Shown: positions 7,535-14,882, counted from the first letter of the stretch. The stretch: 16,438 nucleotides of DNA from Anaerolineae bacterium (GCA_016934645.1 JAFGSL010000349.1:1-16438); one strand, 5' to 3'. The notes: generated from the sequence alone by a model not told the origin. Numbers and translations are program-made.

Positions 7535-8846
7535 GATTGAAGAACAAGCTGACGCGCTGCGACATATGGATATGAGTGCGCTGGAAGCTATGCGGCTACC
7601 AGAACTGCGGGATTTGGCTCGCACTTACAAAGTTTCCGGCTACAGCGGGCGCAAAAAAGAGGACCTCATCCTGCTCTTGCTCAAGGCGAAGGCCGAACGC
7701 GAAGGATTCAGCTTTGGCGGCGGTGTTCTCGAAATCACCAACGAGGGCATCGGCTTCCTGCGTTCGGCACGTTACGTGCCCGGCTCGCAAGATGTATACG
7801 TCTCGCAGAGCCAGATCCGCCGCTTTGGTCTGCGCACCGGCGATATGGTTATCGGCCAGGTGCGCCCGCCCAAGGAGACGGAAAAGTACCGCAGTCTGTT
7901 ACGTGTGGAGGCCGTCAATGCTATGGACCCGGAGATGGCCAAACGCCGCCCACGCTTCGAGCGCATGACGCCGATCTTCCCGGAACAGAAATTTATTATT
8001 ACCAACGATCCCCGCAATCTGACCGAACGCCTGTTGGACTTGGTCGCTCCGATTGGCTTGGGGCAGCGTGGCCTGATCGTTTCGCCGCCCAAGGCCGGTA
8101 AAACCACTGTTCTGCAAAAGGTTGCCAACGCGATTTCGGAAAACCACCCTGACGTGCACTTGATGGTCGTCCTTATTGGGGAGCGCCCCGAAGAAGTCAC
8201 CGACATGGACCGCTCAGTGGAGGCCGAGGTGAGTAGCTCCACCTTCGATGAAGAGGTCGGGCATCAAACCCAGGTGGCGGAGATGGCGCTGAATCGCGCC
8301 AAACGCCTGGTCGAAATCGGGCGCGACGTCGTCATCTTGATGGACAGCCTGACGCGCCTGACACGCGCGTATAACCTGGTGGTACAACCGAGCGGGCGCA
8401 CCCTCTCCGGCGGCCTTGACCCGGCAGCCCTCTATCCGCCCAAGAAATTCTTCGGCGCGGCGCGCAATATCGAAGAGGGAGGTAGTTTGACAATTCTTGC
8501 CACGTGCTTGATCGACACGGGCAGCCGGATGGATGATATGATCTACGAGGAGTTCAAAGGCACCGGTAATATGGAGCTGCATCTGAACCGCAAGTTGCAG
8601 GAACGACGCATCTTCCCGGCCTTCGACATTCTACGCTCCGGCACGCGGCGCGAGGAGTTACTCTTGGATAAGGAAACAGTGCGCAAAGTGTGGCTGCTGC
8701 GCCGTATGCTCTCACAGATGATGGCCGGTTCCCCCACCACACCCGGTTACGACATCACCGCGGCCACCGAGGCGCTTCTGCAACAAATGCGTCGCACGCG
8801 CACCAACCATGAATTCCTGGACGCCCTTACCCGCGACCTGAAATAA
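7422..8846 (+). CDS. rho: Transcription termination factor Rho, conserved body
   Basis: This frame encodes 474 aa. The first about 21 residues (RATSQ repeats) are the out-of-frame reading of the 15 bp repeat, so the GTG at 7422, which lacks a ribosome-binding site, is probably not the real start. From EEEPGEAPS onward it is genuine: Rho N-terminal helical domain ([20 protein letters not shown]), the cold-shock-like RNA-binding domain ([14 protein letters not shown], then [18 protein letters not shown]), and the hexameric RecA-type ATPase. Walker A is [11 protein letters not shown] (Lys227 in this frame), the catalytic-Glu region is [12 protein letters not shown], Walker B is [17 protein letters not shown], and the Q/R-loop region is [20 protein letters not shown]. 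All motor motifs look intact. Rho ends untranslated transcripts. Another internal start is ATG 7566 (MDMSALEAM), also without a ribosome-binding site. See 7175-7534 for the upstream part. Confidence 0.93.
   Translation: MRATSQRATSQRATSQRATSQGGGEEEPGEAPSAAVLEIEEQADALRHMDMSALEAMRLPELRDLARTYKVSGYSGRKKEDLILLLLKAKAEREGFSFGGGVLEITNEGIGFLRSARYVPGSQDVYVSQSQIRRFGLRTGDMVIGQVRPPKETEKYRSLLRVEAVNAMDPEMAKRRPRFERMTPIFPEQKFIITNDPRNLTERLLDLVAPIGLGQRGLIVSPPKAGKTTVLQKVANAISENHPDVHLMVVLIGERPEEVTDMDRSVEAEVSSSTFDEEVGHQTQVAEMALNRAKRLVEIGRDVVILMDSLTRLTRAYNLVVQPSGRTLSGGLDPAALYPPKKFFGAARNIEEGGSLTILATCLIDTGSRMDDMIYEEFKGTGNMELHLNRKLQERRIFPAFDILRSGTRREELLLDKETVRKVWLLRRMLSQMMAGSPTTPGYDITAATEALLQQMRRTRTNHEFLDALTRDLK
7424..7494 (+). 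repeat. 15 bp tandem repeat, four units, ending in an 11-G run
   Basis: The units are GAGAGCGACCTCGCA, two copies of GAGGGCGACCTCACA, and GAGGGCGACCTCGCA (7424-7483), directly followed by 11 G at 7484-7494. They encode S/G-D-L-A/T-E units. The unit length is a multiple of three, so alternative frames stay open through it. Confidence 0.9.
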
Positions 8847-8854
8847 ACATCAAA

Positions 8855-8894
8855 GGCGTATTTTGTGGCGGGCCTGCCCGCCACAAAATACGCC
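8855..8894 (+). terminator. Perfect 18-bp hairpin after rho
   Basis: GGCGTATTTTGTGGCGGG (8855-8872), loop CCTG, then the exact reverse complement at 8877-8894, starting 8 nt after the rho stop. No T-run follows, so it is not a classic intrinsic terminator. It may protect the mRNA 3' end, terminate bidirectionally, or be a REP-like repeat. Confidence 0.6.
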
Positions 8895-8974
8895 CCCGGC
8901 CCTCAGGCCAGTTTTGAGCCAGCAGGAACCTCAGGTACATTACACCAAAAGAATGTAAGCCCCTGGGTAAAAAG

Positions 8975-9002
8975 TTGACAAATACCTTCCCCGCGTTAGA
9001 AT
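8975..9002 (+). promoter_or_regulatory. Strong promoter abutting the start codon at 9009
   Basis: TTGACA (8975-8980), exact consensus, then a 16 bp spacer and TAGAAT (8997-9002). Only 6 nt separate the -10 box from the ATG at 9009, so the transcript would begin at or next to the start codon. Confidence 0.7.
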
Positions 9003-9008
9003 AGTGCC

Positions 9009-9845
9009 ATGTTTATGTCAAGAGGGGAAAGTCAAAACCCAGAGCGCGAACGGCTCAGTGTAATACTGGCAGCGACTCTGGCAAGCGCTACGCTCTTTCG
9101 CTTTGTAGAACTGCCTACCCTGGCCTGGGGTGTGCGGCACATCCTGGGGTCGCCACTACAGCTCAGCTTTGGTGGCGACTGGCTGTTGACGTTGCTCATG
9201 GTGGGGCTGGTCGCCACCGGCACCTTCTCACTGATCCAGAGCCATCCTCTGCACGAAAGCCAGGAACGCCTGCTCATCTTCTCGCTGATCACCCCCACCC
9301 TGGGAACGCTATTGGCCTCAATGCTATTGATCCGCGCGACCTCATGGGCGGTCTGGCTGGTCACGCTCTTGATCGGCGGGGTGCTCATCGGTCTCCTGAT
9401 GCACCTGAGTTACCGCGCCTTCTCACCGGACAGCCCGGGATACACGAGCGCTCGCACGTTGCTCAACATCGCCGATTATCTGCTCGGATTCGCGCTCACC
9501 AGCATCATCCTGCGTGAGCAAGGGCGCGCGTTGATCACCGGTCCGGCAATGCTCACGCTGATAGGCTTGCTGGCCTGCGACCTGTTGAGCGCCAGCGGTG
9601 CCAGGTGGACAAAGGTACTGCTCTTCAGCGGGATTATCGCTCTGCTGGTCAGCGAGATGGCCTGGGTCTTGGGCTACTGGCCAGTTTCTACCTGGACCGC
9701 AGCCACGATGTTGACGTTAGCGTTGTACCTGCTCAGCGGGTTGAACTACCAATATCTTCTCGGACAGATGACCCGCCGGGTGTTGTTAGAATTTGGCATT
9801 GTCGCTATGATCATGTTTGTTTTAGTCTTATGGATCAGACCTTAA
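9009..9845 (+). CDS. Polytopic membrane protein of unknown function
   Basis: 278 aa, not recognised. After a polar N-terminus (residues 1-16, SRGESQNPERER) it has eight or nine hydrophobic segments, roughly at 17-35, 57-77, 87-109, 112-134, 149-167, 175-194, 201-222, 229-246 and 258-275. I see no catalytic motif, ATP-binding site or transporter signature. Notable polar spots within or beside the membrane are HLSYRAFSPDSPG after segment 4, and NYQYLLGQMTRR before the last segment. It has its own strong promoter and lies between two hairpins (8855-8894 and 9862-9889), so it is probably a single-gene unit. The ATG at 9009 has no ribosome-binding site and appears leaderless; ATG 9015 is a possible alternative start. 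Confidence 0.8.
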   Translation: MFMSRGESQNPERERLSVILAATLASATLFRFVELPTLAWGVRHILGSPLQLSFGGDWLLTLLMVGLVATGTFSLIQSHPLHESQERLLIFSLITPTLGTLLASMLLIRATSWAVWLVTLLIGGVLIGLLMHLSYRAFSPDSPGYTSARTLLNIADYLLGFALTSIILREQGRALITGPAMLTLIGLLACDLLSASGARWTKVLLFSGIIALLVSEMAWVLGYWPVSTWTAATMLTLALYLLSGLNYQYLLGQMTRRVLLEFGIVAMIMFVLVLWIRP

Positions 9846-9861
9846 ACAGGTACTGAACTTA

Positions 9862-9889
9862 TCAAGGGCGCGGGAAACCGCGCCCTTGA
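9862..9889 (+). terminator. GAAA-capped 12-bp hairpin after the membrane protein gene
   Basis: TCAAGGGCGCGG, loop GAAA, then CCGCGCCCTTGA: a perfect 12-bp stem with a GNRA tetraloop, 16 nt after the stop. No T-run follows on the plus strand, so the termination role is tentative; transcript end protection is an alternative. Confidence 0.5.
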
Positions 9890-9948
9890 CAGTGTAATTA
9901 TTCACAAAAGAAATATTATTGGAAAACATAGAGGAATAGAAGGAAATT

Positions 9949-12099
9949 ATGAACAAGGCAAAACCGTCAAGTTTACAAGGGAAAATTCCACCACGCCTGG
10001 CACGTCTTGAGGAACTCGCCTACAACTTCTGGTGGGCATGGCATCGTGCGTCGCGCGATCTCTTCAAGCAACTGGATCGTACCCTATGGACGACTACACG
10101 CCACAATCCGGTGCGCATCCTGCGTGAAACCCCTCAGGAGAATCTCAATGAATTGGCCAAAGACCCGATTTTTCTGCGCGATTTCGACGCGGTGATGATG
10201 GAAATGGACAAGGAGACGCACGGCATTACGCAATGGTATAGCAAAAACCCCATCGCCTACCTGTCGGCAGAATTTGGGCTGCATATTTCGCTCCCCATCT
10301 ATTCTGGCGGCCTGGGTGTACTCTCCGGCGACCACACCAAGGAAGCGAGCGATATGGGCTTGCCCCTTGTGGCCGTGGGTTTCCTCTACGAGCAGGGCTA
10401 TTTCCGCCAGCGTCTGGACCACAGCGGCTGGCAGGAAGCGATTTATCCACCACTCAATACCGAGGAAGCCGCGATGCTCCCGGCCTTAAACGGTAACGGC
10501 GACAAACAACTCATCGCGGTAAAAGTAGGGGACCGCGACATCCTCCTCCGGATCTGGGAAGTGCTGGTGGGACGTTCCCAGCTCTATCTGATGGACGCTG
10601 ACGTTGAGGAAAACGCGCCCTGGGATCGCCAACTGACAGCACGTCTGTACGGTGGCGACCGTGAAATGCGCATCCAGCAAGAGATTCTCCTCGGCATCGG
10701 CGGCGTTCAGATTCTGCGCCGGATGGGCATCCAGCCAGTCGTCTGGCACATCAATGAAGGCCATTCGGCATTTATGGTACTCGAACGCGCGCGTGAGTTT
10801 GTCGCTCAGGGGATGTCCTTCGAGGAAGCGTGCACGTACGTGCGTGCCAGCACAATTTTCACCACCCACACCCCGGTCCCGGCCGGCCATGACACCTTCG
10901 ATTTCAACCTCGTCGACAAATACTTCCACCATGTCTGGCCGCAGCTCAATTTGAGTCGCGATGAATTTCTGAGTATGGGCGGCCACAAGATGAACAACGA
11001 GGAAGCTTTTAACATGACCAAACTAGCCCTGACGATGGCAGGGCGTTCCAACGCGGTCAGCGCGCTCCATGGAGAAGTTTCACGTAAAATGTGGCTCAGC
11101 CTTTGGCCGGAAAAATCGGTCGACGACGTACCCATTGGTCATGTGACCAACGGCGTCCATCTACCCTCGTGGACTGGCGAAGCGATGCACAGGCTTTACC
11201 GCCGCTACCTCAGCCCGGATTGGATCGCGAACCAGGATAACCCATTGCTGTGGGCATGCGTCGAGGAAATCCCCGACGAACGACTCTGGGACGCGCACGT
11301 TTTCCTGAAGCGCAAGATGTTCGCTACGATGCGGGAACGGGCGCGAGAGGCGCGCATGCAACAGGCCACGCCTCCCGATCAACTGCTCAGTTCCGGCATC
11401 TTCCTCGATCCTGATGCGCTGGTGATCGGGTTTGCGCGCCGCTTTGCCACGTACAAACGCGCTAACCTCATCTTCCACGACCTGGAGCGGTTGAAGACCC
11501 TCATCCACGACCGTTACCGTCCTGTCCAGATTGTCTTCGCCGGCAAAGCACATCCCGCCGACGATCCTGGCAAACTGCTGATGCAACAAATCTACAACAT
11601 TGCGCGCAACCCGGAGTTCGGCGGACGTATCGCCTTTGTCGAAGACTACGACATGCATGTCGCCCGCTACTTGGTCCAAGGCGTCGATGTGTGGCTAAAC
11701 ACACCGCGCAAACCGATGGAGGCAAGCGGCACAAGCGGAATGAAGGCCGCGCTCAACGGTATCCTTAACTTGAGCATCCTCGATGGATGGTGGGCCGAAG
11801 CCTACAACGGGCGCAATGGCTGGGCAATTGCCTCCGGGCAAAACTACGACGATCCCAACTTGCAGGATGACGCCGACGCCAATGCACTGTACCACGTCCT
11901 CGAAGAACAGGTCGTCCCGCTGTTCTACAAACGCGACCGCGATGACATCCCGCGTGGGTGGGTCACGATGATGAAAGAGGCCATTCGCACCGTCGGCCCG
12001 CACTTCTCAACGCGGCGTATGTTACAGGAATATCTGGATGACTACTACATTCCGGCGCTGAAGGATATCACCGCGCTCAACGGCGACATCATACCGTAG
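9949..12099 (+). CDS. glgP: Alpha-glucan (glycogen/maltodextrin) phosphorylase, DUF3417 type
   Basis: 716 aa, GT35 family. It releases glucose 1-phosphate from alpha-1,4-glucans using pyridoxal phosphate, in the cytoplasm. The N-terminal DUF3417-like segment (LEELAYNFWWAWHRASRDLF, residues 20-39) marks the bacterial/archaeal AgpA-like group. Then come AEFGLHISLPIYSGGLGVLS (from about 106), WHINEGHSAF (266-275), FTTHTPVPAGHDTF (about 304), HVTNGVHLPSW (about 397), GFARRFATYKRANL (about 494) and the PLP site EASGTSGMKAALNG with the Schiff-base Lys at 599. It is shorter than the about 830-850 aa members but has the core motifs. AGAAGGA precedes the ATG, and a strong terminator follows. It is not beside other glycogen genes here, though a ROK sugar kinase lies about 1.5 kb further on. 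Confidence 0.95.
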   Translation: MNKAKPSSLQGKIPPRLARLEELAYNFWWAWHRASRDLFKQLDRTLWTTTRHNPVRILRETPQENLNELAKDPIFLRDFDAVMMEMDKETHGITQWYSKNPIAYLSAEFGLHISLPIYSGGLGVLSGDHTKEASDMGLPLVAVGFLYEQGYFRQRLDHSGWQEAIYPPLNTEEAAMLPALNGNGDKQLIAVKVGDRDILLRIWEVLVGRSQLYLMDADVEENAPWDRQLTARLYGGDREMRIQQEILLGIGGVQILRRMGIQPVVWHINEGHSAFMVLERAREFVAQGMSFEEACTYVRASTIFTTHTPVPAGHDTFDFNLVDKYFHHVWPQLNLSRDEFLSMGGHKMNNEEAFNMTKLALTMAGRSNAVSALHGEVSRKMWLSLWPEKSVDDVPIGHVTNGVHLPSWTGEAMHRLYRRYLSPDWIANQDNPLLWACVEEIPDERLWDAHVFLKRKMFATMRERAREARMQQATPPDQLLSSGIFLDPDALVIGFARRFATYKRANLIFHDLERLKTLIHDRYRPVQIVFAGKAHPADDPGKLLMQQIYNIARNPEFGGRIAFVEDYDMHVARYLVQGVDVWLNTPRKPMEASGTSGMKAALNGILNLSILDGWWAEAYNGRNGWAIASGQNYDDPNLQDDADANALYHVLEEQVVPLFYKRDRDDIPRGWVTMMKEAIRTVGPHFSTRRMLQEYLDDYYIPALKDITALNGDIIP

Positions 12100-12120
12100 G
12101 CAAATCACGGAGTAAGCAAG

Positions 12121-12160
12121 AAAACGTCCAGCGTGATCCGGCGCGCTGGACGTTTTTATT
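12121..12160 (+). terminator. Intrinsic terminator of glgP
   Basis: AAAACGTCCAGCG (12121-12133) pairs with CGCTGGACGTTTT (12144-12156) around a 10-nt loop, followed by TATT. The A-run before and T-run after make it potentially bidirectional, which suits the convergent gene pair on the minus strand. Confidence 0.85.
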
Positions 12161-12193
12161 CACCTCTGTAAATAACCTTACTTCAACGCTTAA

Positions 12194-12242
12194 GGCGGAT
12201 CACAATCCGCCATCCCCACTGCGCCGGATTGTGATCCGGCGC
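12194..12242. repeat. Paired palindromes with complementary tetraloops
   Basis: Hairpin 1 is GGCGGAT-CACA-ATCCGCC (12194-12211). Hairpin 2 is GCGCCGGAT-TGTG-ATCCGGCGC (12221-12242). The loops CACA and TGTG are complementary, and GGATCACAATCC is the exact reverse complement of GGATTGTGATCC, so the pair can also fold as one long stem. It lies between the convergent ends of glgP and the zincin gene, a typical REP/BIME position. The same layout with other bases recurs at 16394-16438. Confidence 0.8.
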
Positions 12243-12263
12243 AAGCATTTTCATTGTCGAGCG

Positions 12264-12632
12264 TCAATATGCCCCCATTTCCTTCAAGCGCTCATCGCTG
12301 ATCCCGAAATGATGCGCGATTTCGTGGCGTAAAACGTGCTGGATGGTCTCGCGGATCTCTTGCGGCGTGTGGCAGTGCAACTCAATGGGCCGCCGGTAGA
12401 TGGAAATCTTATCCGGCAGAACCAGGCCGTAATGATGGGTGCGCTGCGTCTGTGGGACGCCGTGATAGAAACCGAGCAGTCCCGCCGGATGGCCCACCCC
12501 AGCCCGCTGTAACGTGTCACGGTCAGGCCAGTCTTCCACTACCACCTCGACGTTATCCAGGCTGTCGCGGAAGGCTTCAGGCAGCGCGTCCAGGGCCTCC
12601 ACGACCCAAGCTTCGAAAATCTCACGATCCAA
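12264..12632 (-). CDS. Minimal zincin-like metallopeptidase family protein
   Basis: 122 aa, cytoplasmic, no signal peptide. Near the C-terminus VLRHEIAHHFGISDERLKEM holds HExxHxxGxxD (H103, E104, H107, D113), a zinc-binding protease motif. The small size and IYRRPIEL plus GLLGFYHGVP segments fit the short bacterial zincin family (Pfam Zincin_1, formerly DUF1025), whose substrate is unknown. The gene begins at TTG 12632, 6 nt after the deoC stop and in the same frame. No strong ribosome-binding site is seen, so its translation may be coupled to deoC. The start is the least certain point; the family is clear. Confidence 0.85.
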   Translation of the reverse strand: MDREIFEAWVVEALDALPEAFRDSLDNVEVVVEDWPDRDTLQRAGVGHPAGLLGFYHGVPQTQRTHHYGLVLPDKISIYRRPIELHCHTPQEIRETIQHVLRHEIAHHFGISDERLKEMGAY

Positions 12633-12638
12633 AGGTTT

Positions 12639-13364
12639 TCAATACCCCGCAGGCGTGCTCTTGTCTGCGATCTGAATCGGCTCCAGTCCCAACCGCGCGC
12701 GGCACTCGTCCAGGATTTTCGCCGTCGCCGACGCACCGACACGGGTCACGCCAACTGCGCGCACTTCAAGGAGCGCGTCGAGGGTACGCACGCCGCCCGC
12801 AGCCTTCACCTGTACGTGTGCGGGAGAATGCGCGCGCATCAGTTTGAGATCCTCGATGGTCGCGCCACCGGTGCCATAGCCAGTCGAGGTCTTCACCCAG
12901 TCCGCCCCAACCTCGCCGCAGATTTCGCACAGCTTGATCTTGTGTTCATCCTTGAGGTAGCAGTTTTCGAAGATCACCTTGACCTTCTGCCCTGCCGCGT
13001 GTGCTACATCCACAACGGCCTTGATCTCGTCGCGCACGTAGCTCCAATCGCCACTGAGCACCTTGCTGATGTTCACCACCATGTCCAACTCTTGCCCGCC
13101 ATCCGCCAGTGCCTGCTCCGCCTCGGCGACCTTGATCGCCGTGGTATGCCCACCGTGCGGGAAGCCGATGGTACAACTGGCTTTGATCGTGGAGCCATGG
13201 AGTAGTCGCGCACAACGTTTGAGATAGTAGGGCATAATGCAGATACTCGCCGCGTCGTAGGCCAACCCGACCATGATGCCCTTCTCCAGCGTCGCCACGT
13301 CCATCGTGGGGCTCAACAGGGAATGATCGATCATTTTTGCTATGTCTAAATACGTGTAATCCAT
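12639..13364 (-). CDS. deoC: Deoxyribose-phosphate aldolase
   Basis: 241 aa TIM-barrel class I aldolase. It splits 2-deoxyribose 5-phosphate into glyceraldehyde 3-phosphate and acetaldehyde in deoxynucleoside salvage. Active-site residues are visible: Asp94 in QELDMVVNI, the Schiff-base Lys158 in DWVKTSTGYG, and Lys187 in VKAAGGVRT. MIDHSLLSP at the N-terminus is the usual DeoC start. The stretch KVIFENCYL replaces the more common KVI-E-T/C-L form. GAGGAGG lies about 6 nt before the ATG at 13364. The zincin gene follows after 6 nt. Promoter proposed at 13411-13439. Other deo genes are not in the window. Confidence 0.95.
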   Translation of the reverse strand: MDYTYLDIAKMIDHSLLSPTMDVATLEKGIMVGLAYDAASICIMPYYLKRCARLLHGSTIKASCTIGFPHGGHTTAIKVAEAEQALADGGQELDMVVNISKVLSGDWSYVRDEIKAVVDVAHAAGQKVKVIFENCYLKDEHKIKLCEICGEVGADWVKTSTGYGTGGATIEDLKLMRAHSPAHVQVKAAGGVRTLDALLEVRAVGVTRVGASATAKILDECRARLGLEPIQIADKSTPAGY

Positions 13365-13410
13365 TTCTGTCCTCCTCAGATTGGTTACTGAAAACCGTAG
13401 GATATTTGTC

Positions 13411-13439
13411 AGTATACACAGAATTCATCGTCTTGTACA
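13411..13439 (-). promoter_or_regulatory. Candidate promoter for deoC
   Basis: On the minus strand TGTACA (13434-13439), a 17 bp spacer, then TATACT (13411-13416). The start would be near 13404, giving a leader of about 40 nt. Confidence 0.5.
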
Positions 13440-13447
13440 GGTGCAAA

Positions 13448-13574
13448 AATAGCCCGGGCGTGTCTCAGAATTAAGGCAACATATAAGGTGCAACGCACTT
13501 GCGCACGGCAAAACGTCAAGCCACAGGCAGTTGAAGTGCGTTGCACCTTAAAAGTAAAACGCGCCCAATAGCCC
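13448..13574. mobile_element. MITE-like inverted-repeat element, copy A
   Basis: Perfect 17 bp arms TAAGGTGCAACGCACTT (13484-13500) and AAGTGCGTTGCACCTTA (13534-13550) surround a 33-nt centre containing GGCAAAA. The unit of about 111 bp (13456-13566) starts GGGCGTGT and ends ACGCGCCC, short terminal inverted repeats. It is bounded by AATAGCCC on both sides (13448-13455 and 13567-13574), as expected of a target duplication. Copy B at 14635-14786 shares ATTAAGGC-AC at the left, the arm pattern AGGTG-(2 nt)-ACGCACTT, and the right-end A-rich sequence. No coding capacity. A non-autonomous transposable element is inference; a hairpin terminator between deoC and ROK is also possible. Confidence 0.6.
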
Positions 13575-13583
13575 AGCGTTGAC

Positions 13584-14576
13584 TCACTGCTGCTCATCTT
13601 TTTGACCGTGCAGGCCATGAATCGCCAACGCAATACCCCCGAGTAATCCTGCCTGATTGCCAAGTCGCGACGGCTCGATACGCACATTGTCCGGTGGGAA
13701 CATCCCCACGCGGCGTTGCACAGTTGCGCAGACGGTGTCGAAAAGCAGCGGCCCGATCTGCGCGACGCTACCGCCGAGGACGACCAGGTCGGGGTGCAGG
13801 GTCACGATGACGTTAGCGACGCCGATGCCCAAGAATTCGGCGGCGCGTACGAGCGCATCCCGCACGGCGTTGTCGCCCGCGTCAGCCGCCTGCGCCATCT
13901 CACGCGGCGTAAGCCGCGACACATCGCCTCCCACGATGTCGTAGAGGAGCGGCGCGCGTCCGCTTTGCAGCAACCTCACCCCCTGTGCGACAATCGCCGG
14001 GCCGCTCGCAAGTGTCTCCAAACAACCGCGATTCCCGCAGCCGCACAACGGGCCATCAGGTAAAATGGTTTGGTGGCCCAGCTCGCCTGCTGCGCCCAGC
14101 GGTCCGAGGCGCAGCTTGCCATCGACAACCACCCCGCCGCCGATGCCTGTGCCCAACGCAAAGAAAGCCATCGTCACGCCCGGTTGGTCGCACCCCACGC
14201 CGAACGTAAGTTCGCCCAATGTCGCCGTCCGTACGTCGTTGAGCAGGTAGACCGGGCAGCCGACACGCGGCCCGAGGCTATCCCGCACCGGAACATCGCG
14301 CCAGTTCGTCGGCAGGTTAGGCAAGAATTTGACCACACCACACGGCACATCCACCAAACCCGGCACGCCCATCCCCAGCGCGGCTGGCCGTTGTCCGATC
14401 TCGGCAGCGAGCGCTTTCACCAGGTCTGCAATGCGGGCCAGAACAGCCTGCGGGCCTTCATGCGATAGCGTCGGCACTGCGCGCTCCGCGACGATCTCGC
14501 CGTTCGCCGTCCCAAACGCACACGCGATCTTCGTGCCGCCGAGGTCAATGCTGGCGTAAAGTTCGGACATAAGCAT
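13584..14576 (-). CDS. ROK-family sugar kinase (glucokinase-like)
   Basis: 330 aa. It phosphorylates a hexose or N-acetylhexosamine with ATP; the exact sugar cannot be read from the sequence, glucose being the commonest. ATP site SIDLGGTKIACAF (residues 9-21), LGMGVPGLVD, catalytic Asp114 in LLNDVRTATLGE, ALGTGIGGGVV (140-150), GELGH with His168, and the ROK zinc motif CGCGNRGCLE (178-187). No N-terminal helix-turn-helix, so it is a kinase and not a ROK repressor. I chose ATG 14576 (MLMSELYASIDLGG) because GGAG lies 6 nt upstream; ATG 14570 and 14588 are alternatives. Related repeat elements lie on both sides of the gene. With glgP nearby, a role in glucan-derived sugar use is plausible inference. 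Confidence 0.92.
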   Translation of the reverse strand: MLMSELYASIDLGGTKIACAFGTANGEIVAERAVPTLSHEGPQAVLARIADLVKALAAEIGQRPAALGMGVPGLVDVPCGVVKFLPNLPTNWRDVPVRDSLGPRVGCPVYLLNDVRTATLGELTFGVGCDQPGVTMAFFALGTGIGGGVVVDGKLRLGPLGAAGELGHQTILPDGPLCGCGNRGCLETLASGPAIVAQGVRLLQSGRAPLLYDIVGGDVSRLTPREMAQAADAGDNAVRDALVRAAEFLGIGVANVIVTLHPDLVVLGGSVAQIGPLLFDTVCATVQRRVGMFPPDNVRIEPSRLGNQAGLLGGIALAIHGLHGQKDEQQ

Positions 14577-14605
14577 CAGGAACTCCATACATCTGTAGTG
14601 GCCAT

Positions 14606-14633
14606 AGGATAGGCAAAAAACGCGGTTATGCAA
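14606..14633 (-). promoter_or_regulatory. Candidate promoter for the ROK kinase gene
   Basis: On the minus strand TTGCAT (14628-14633), a 16 bp spacer, then TATCCT (14606-14611). The transcript would start near 14600, about 24 nt before the chosen ATG. Confidence 0.5.
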
Positions 14634-14634
14634 G

Positions 14635-14786
14635 ACGTCCTTTGCAGGCGGGTACTCTACAAAATTAAGGCGACTTGCCAGGTGGGACGCACTTATACCT
14701 GGCAAAAGGGCGGGGAAACGCCAAGACGCCCCGTTATAGATCAACAAAGTGCGTCCCACCTCAAAATCGAAACACGTCCTTTGCAG
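14635..14786. mobile_element. MITE-like inverted-repeat element, copy B, with flanking 13 bp direct repeats
   Basis: Perfect 15 bp arms AGGTGGGACGCACTT (14680-14694) and AAGTGCGTCCCACCT (14747-14761) enclose a centre with GGCAAAAGGGCGGGGAAACG. Left flank AAATTAAGGCGACTT and right flank TCAAAATCGAAACACG align with copy A. ACGTCCTTTGCAG occurs at 14635-14647 and again at 14774-14786, immediately outside the unit. The element occupies most of the 306-base divergent gap (14577-14882) between ROK and lspA; the rest holds the two promoters. The second direct repeat overlaps the lspA -35 box. Confidence 0.6.
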
Positions 14787-14807
14787 ACAGGGGAAATGCT
14801 TTATAAT
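14780..14807 (+). promoter_or_regulatory. Promoter for lspA
   Basis: TTTGCA (14780-14785), a 16 bp spacer, then perfect TATAAT (14802-14807). The start would be near 14814, a leader of about 70 nt. The -35 is supplied by the right copy of the 13 bp direct repeat. Confidence 0.65.
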
Positions 14808-14882
14808 GCGCGACGAAGGGGGCGATGGTCAGATAGCCACTAATCCCGAGTGATCACAATCGAACAAAGGAATCCCTATCCA

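Noticed and set aside
9886..9919. TTGACA at 9886-9891 as the -35 of a glgP promoter, with TATTAT at 9914-9919.
   Set aside because: The spacing is 22 bp and no better -10 is present at 16-18 bp. The TTGACA overlaps the hairpin arm.
12100..12263. Searched for a tRNA or small RNA gene between glgP and the zincin gene, and in other gaps.
   Set aside because: The folds seen are simple hairpins; no cloverleaf, T-loop or anticodon arm could be found in any gap.
12816..13205. Plus-strand open frame opposite deoC.
   Set aside because: Antisense shadow of a gene with all DeoC active-site motifs; no ribosome-binding site or recognisable domain.
14850..14882. Longer lspA beginning at GTG 14850.
   Set aside because: No ribosome-binding site; the extra 11 residues are polar and not typical before the first membrane helix.
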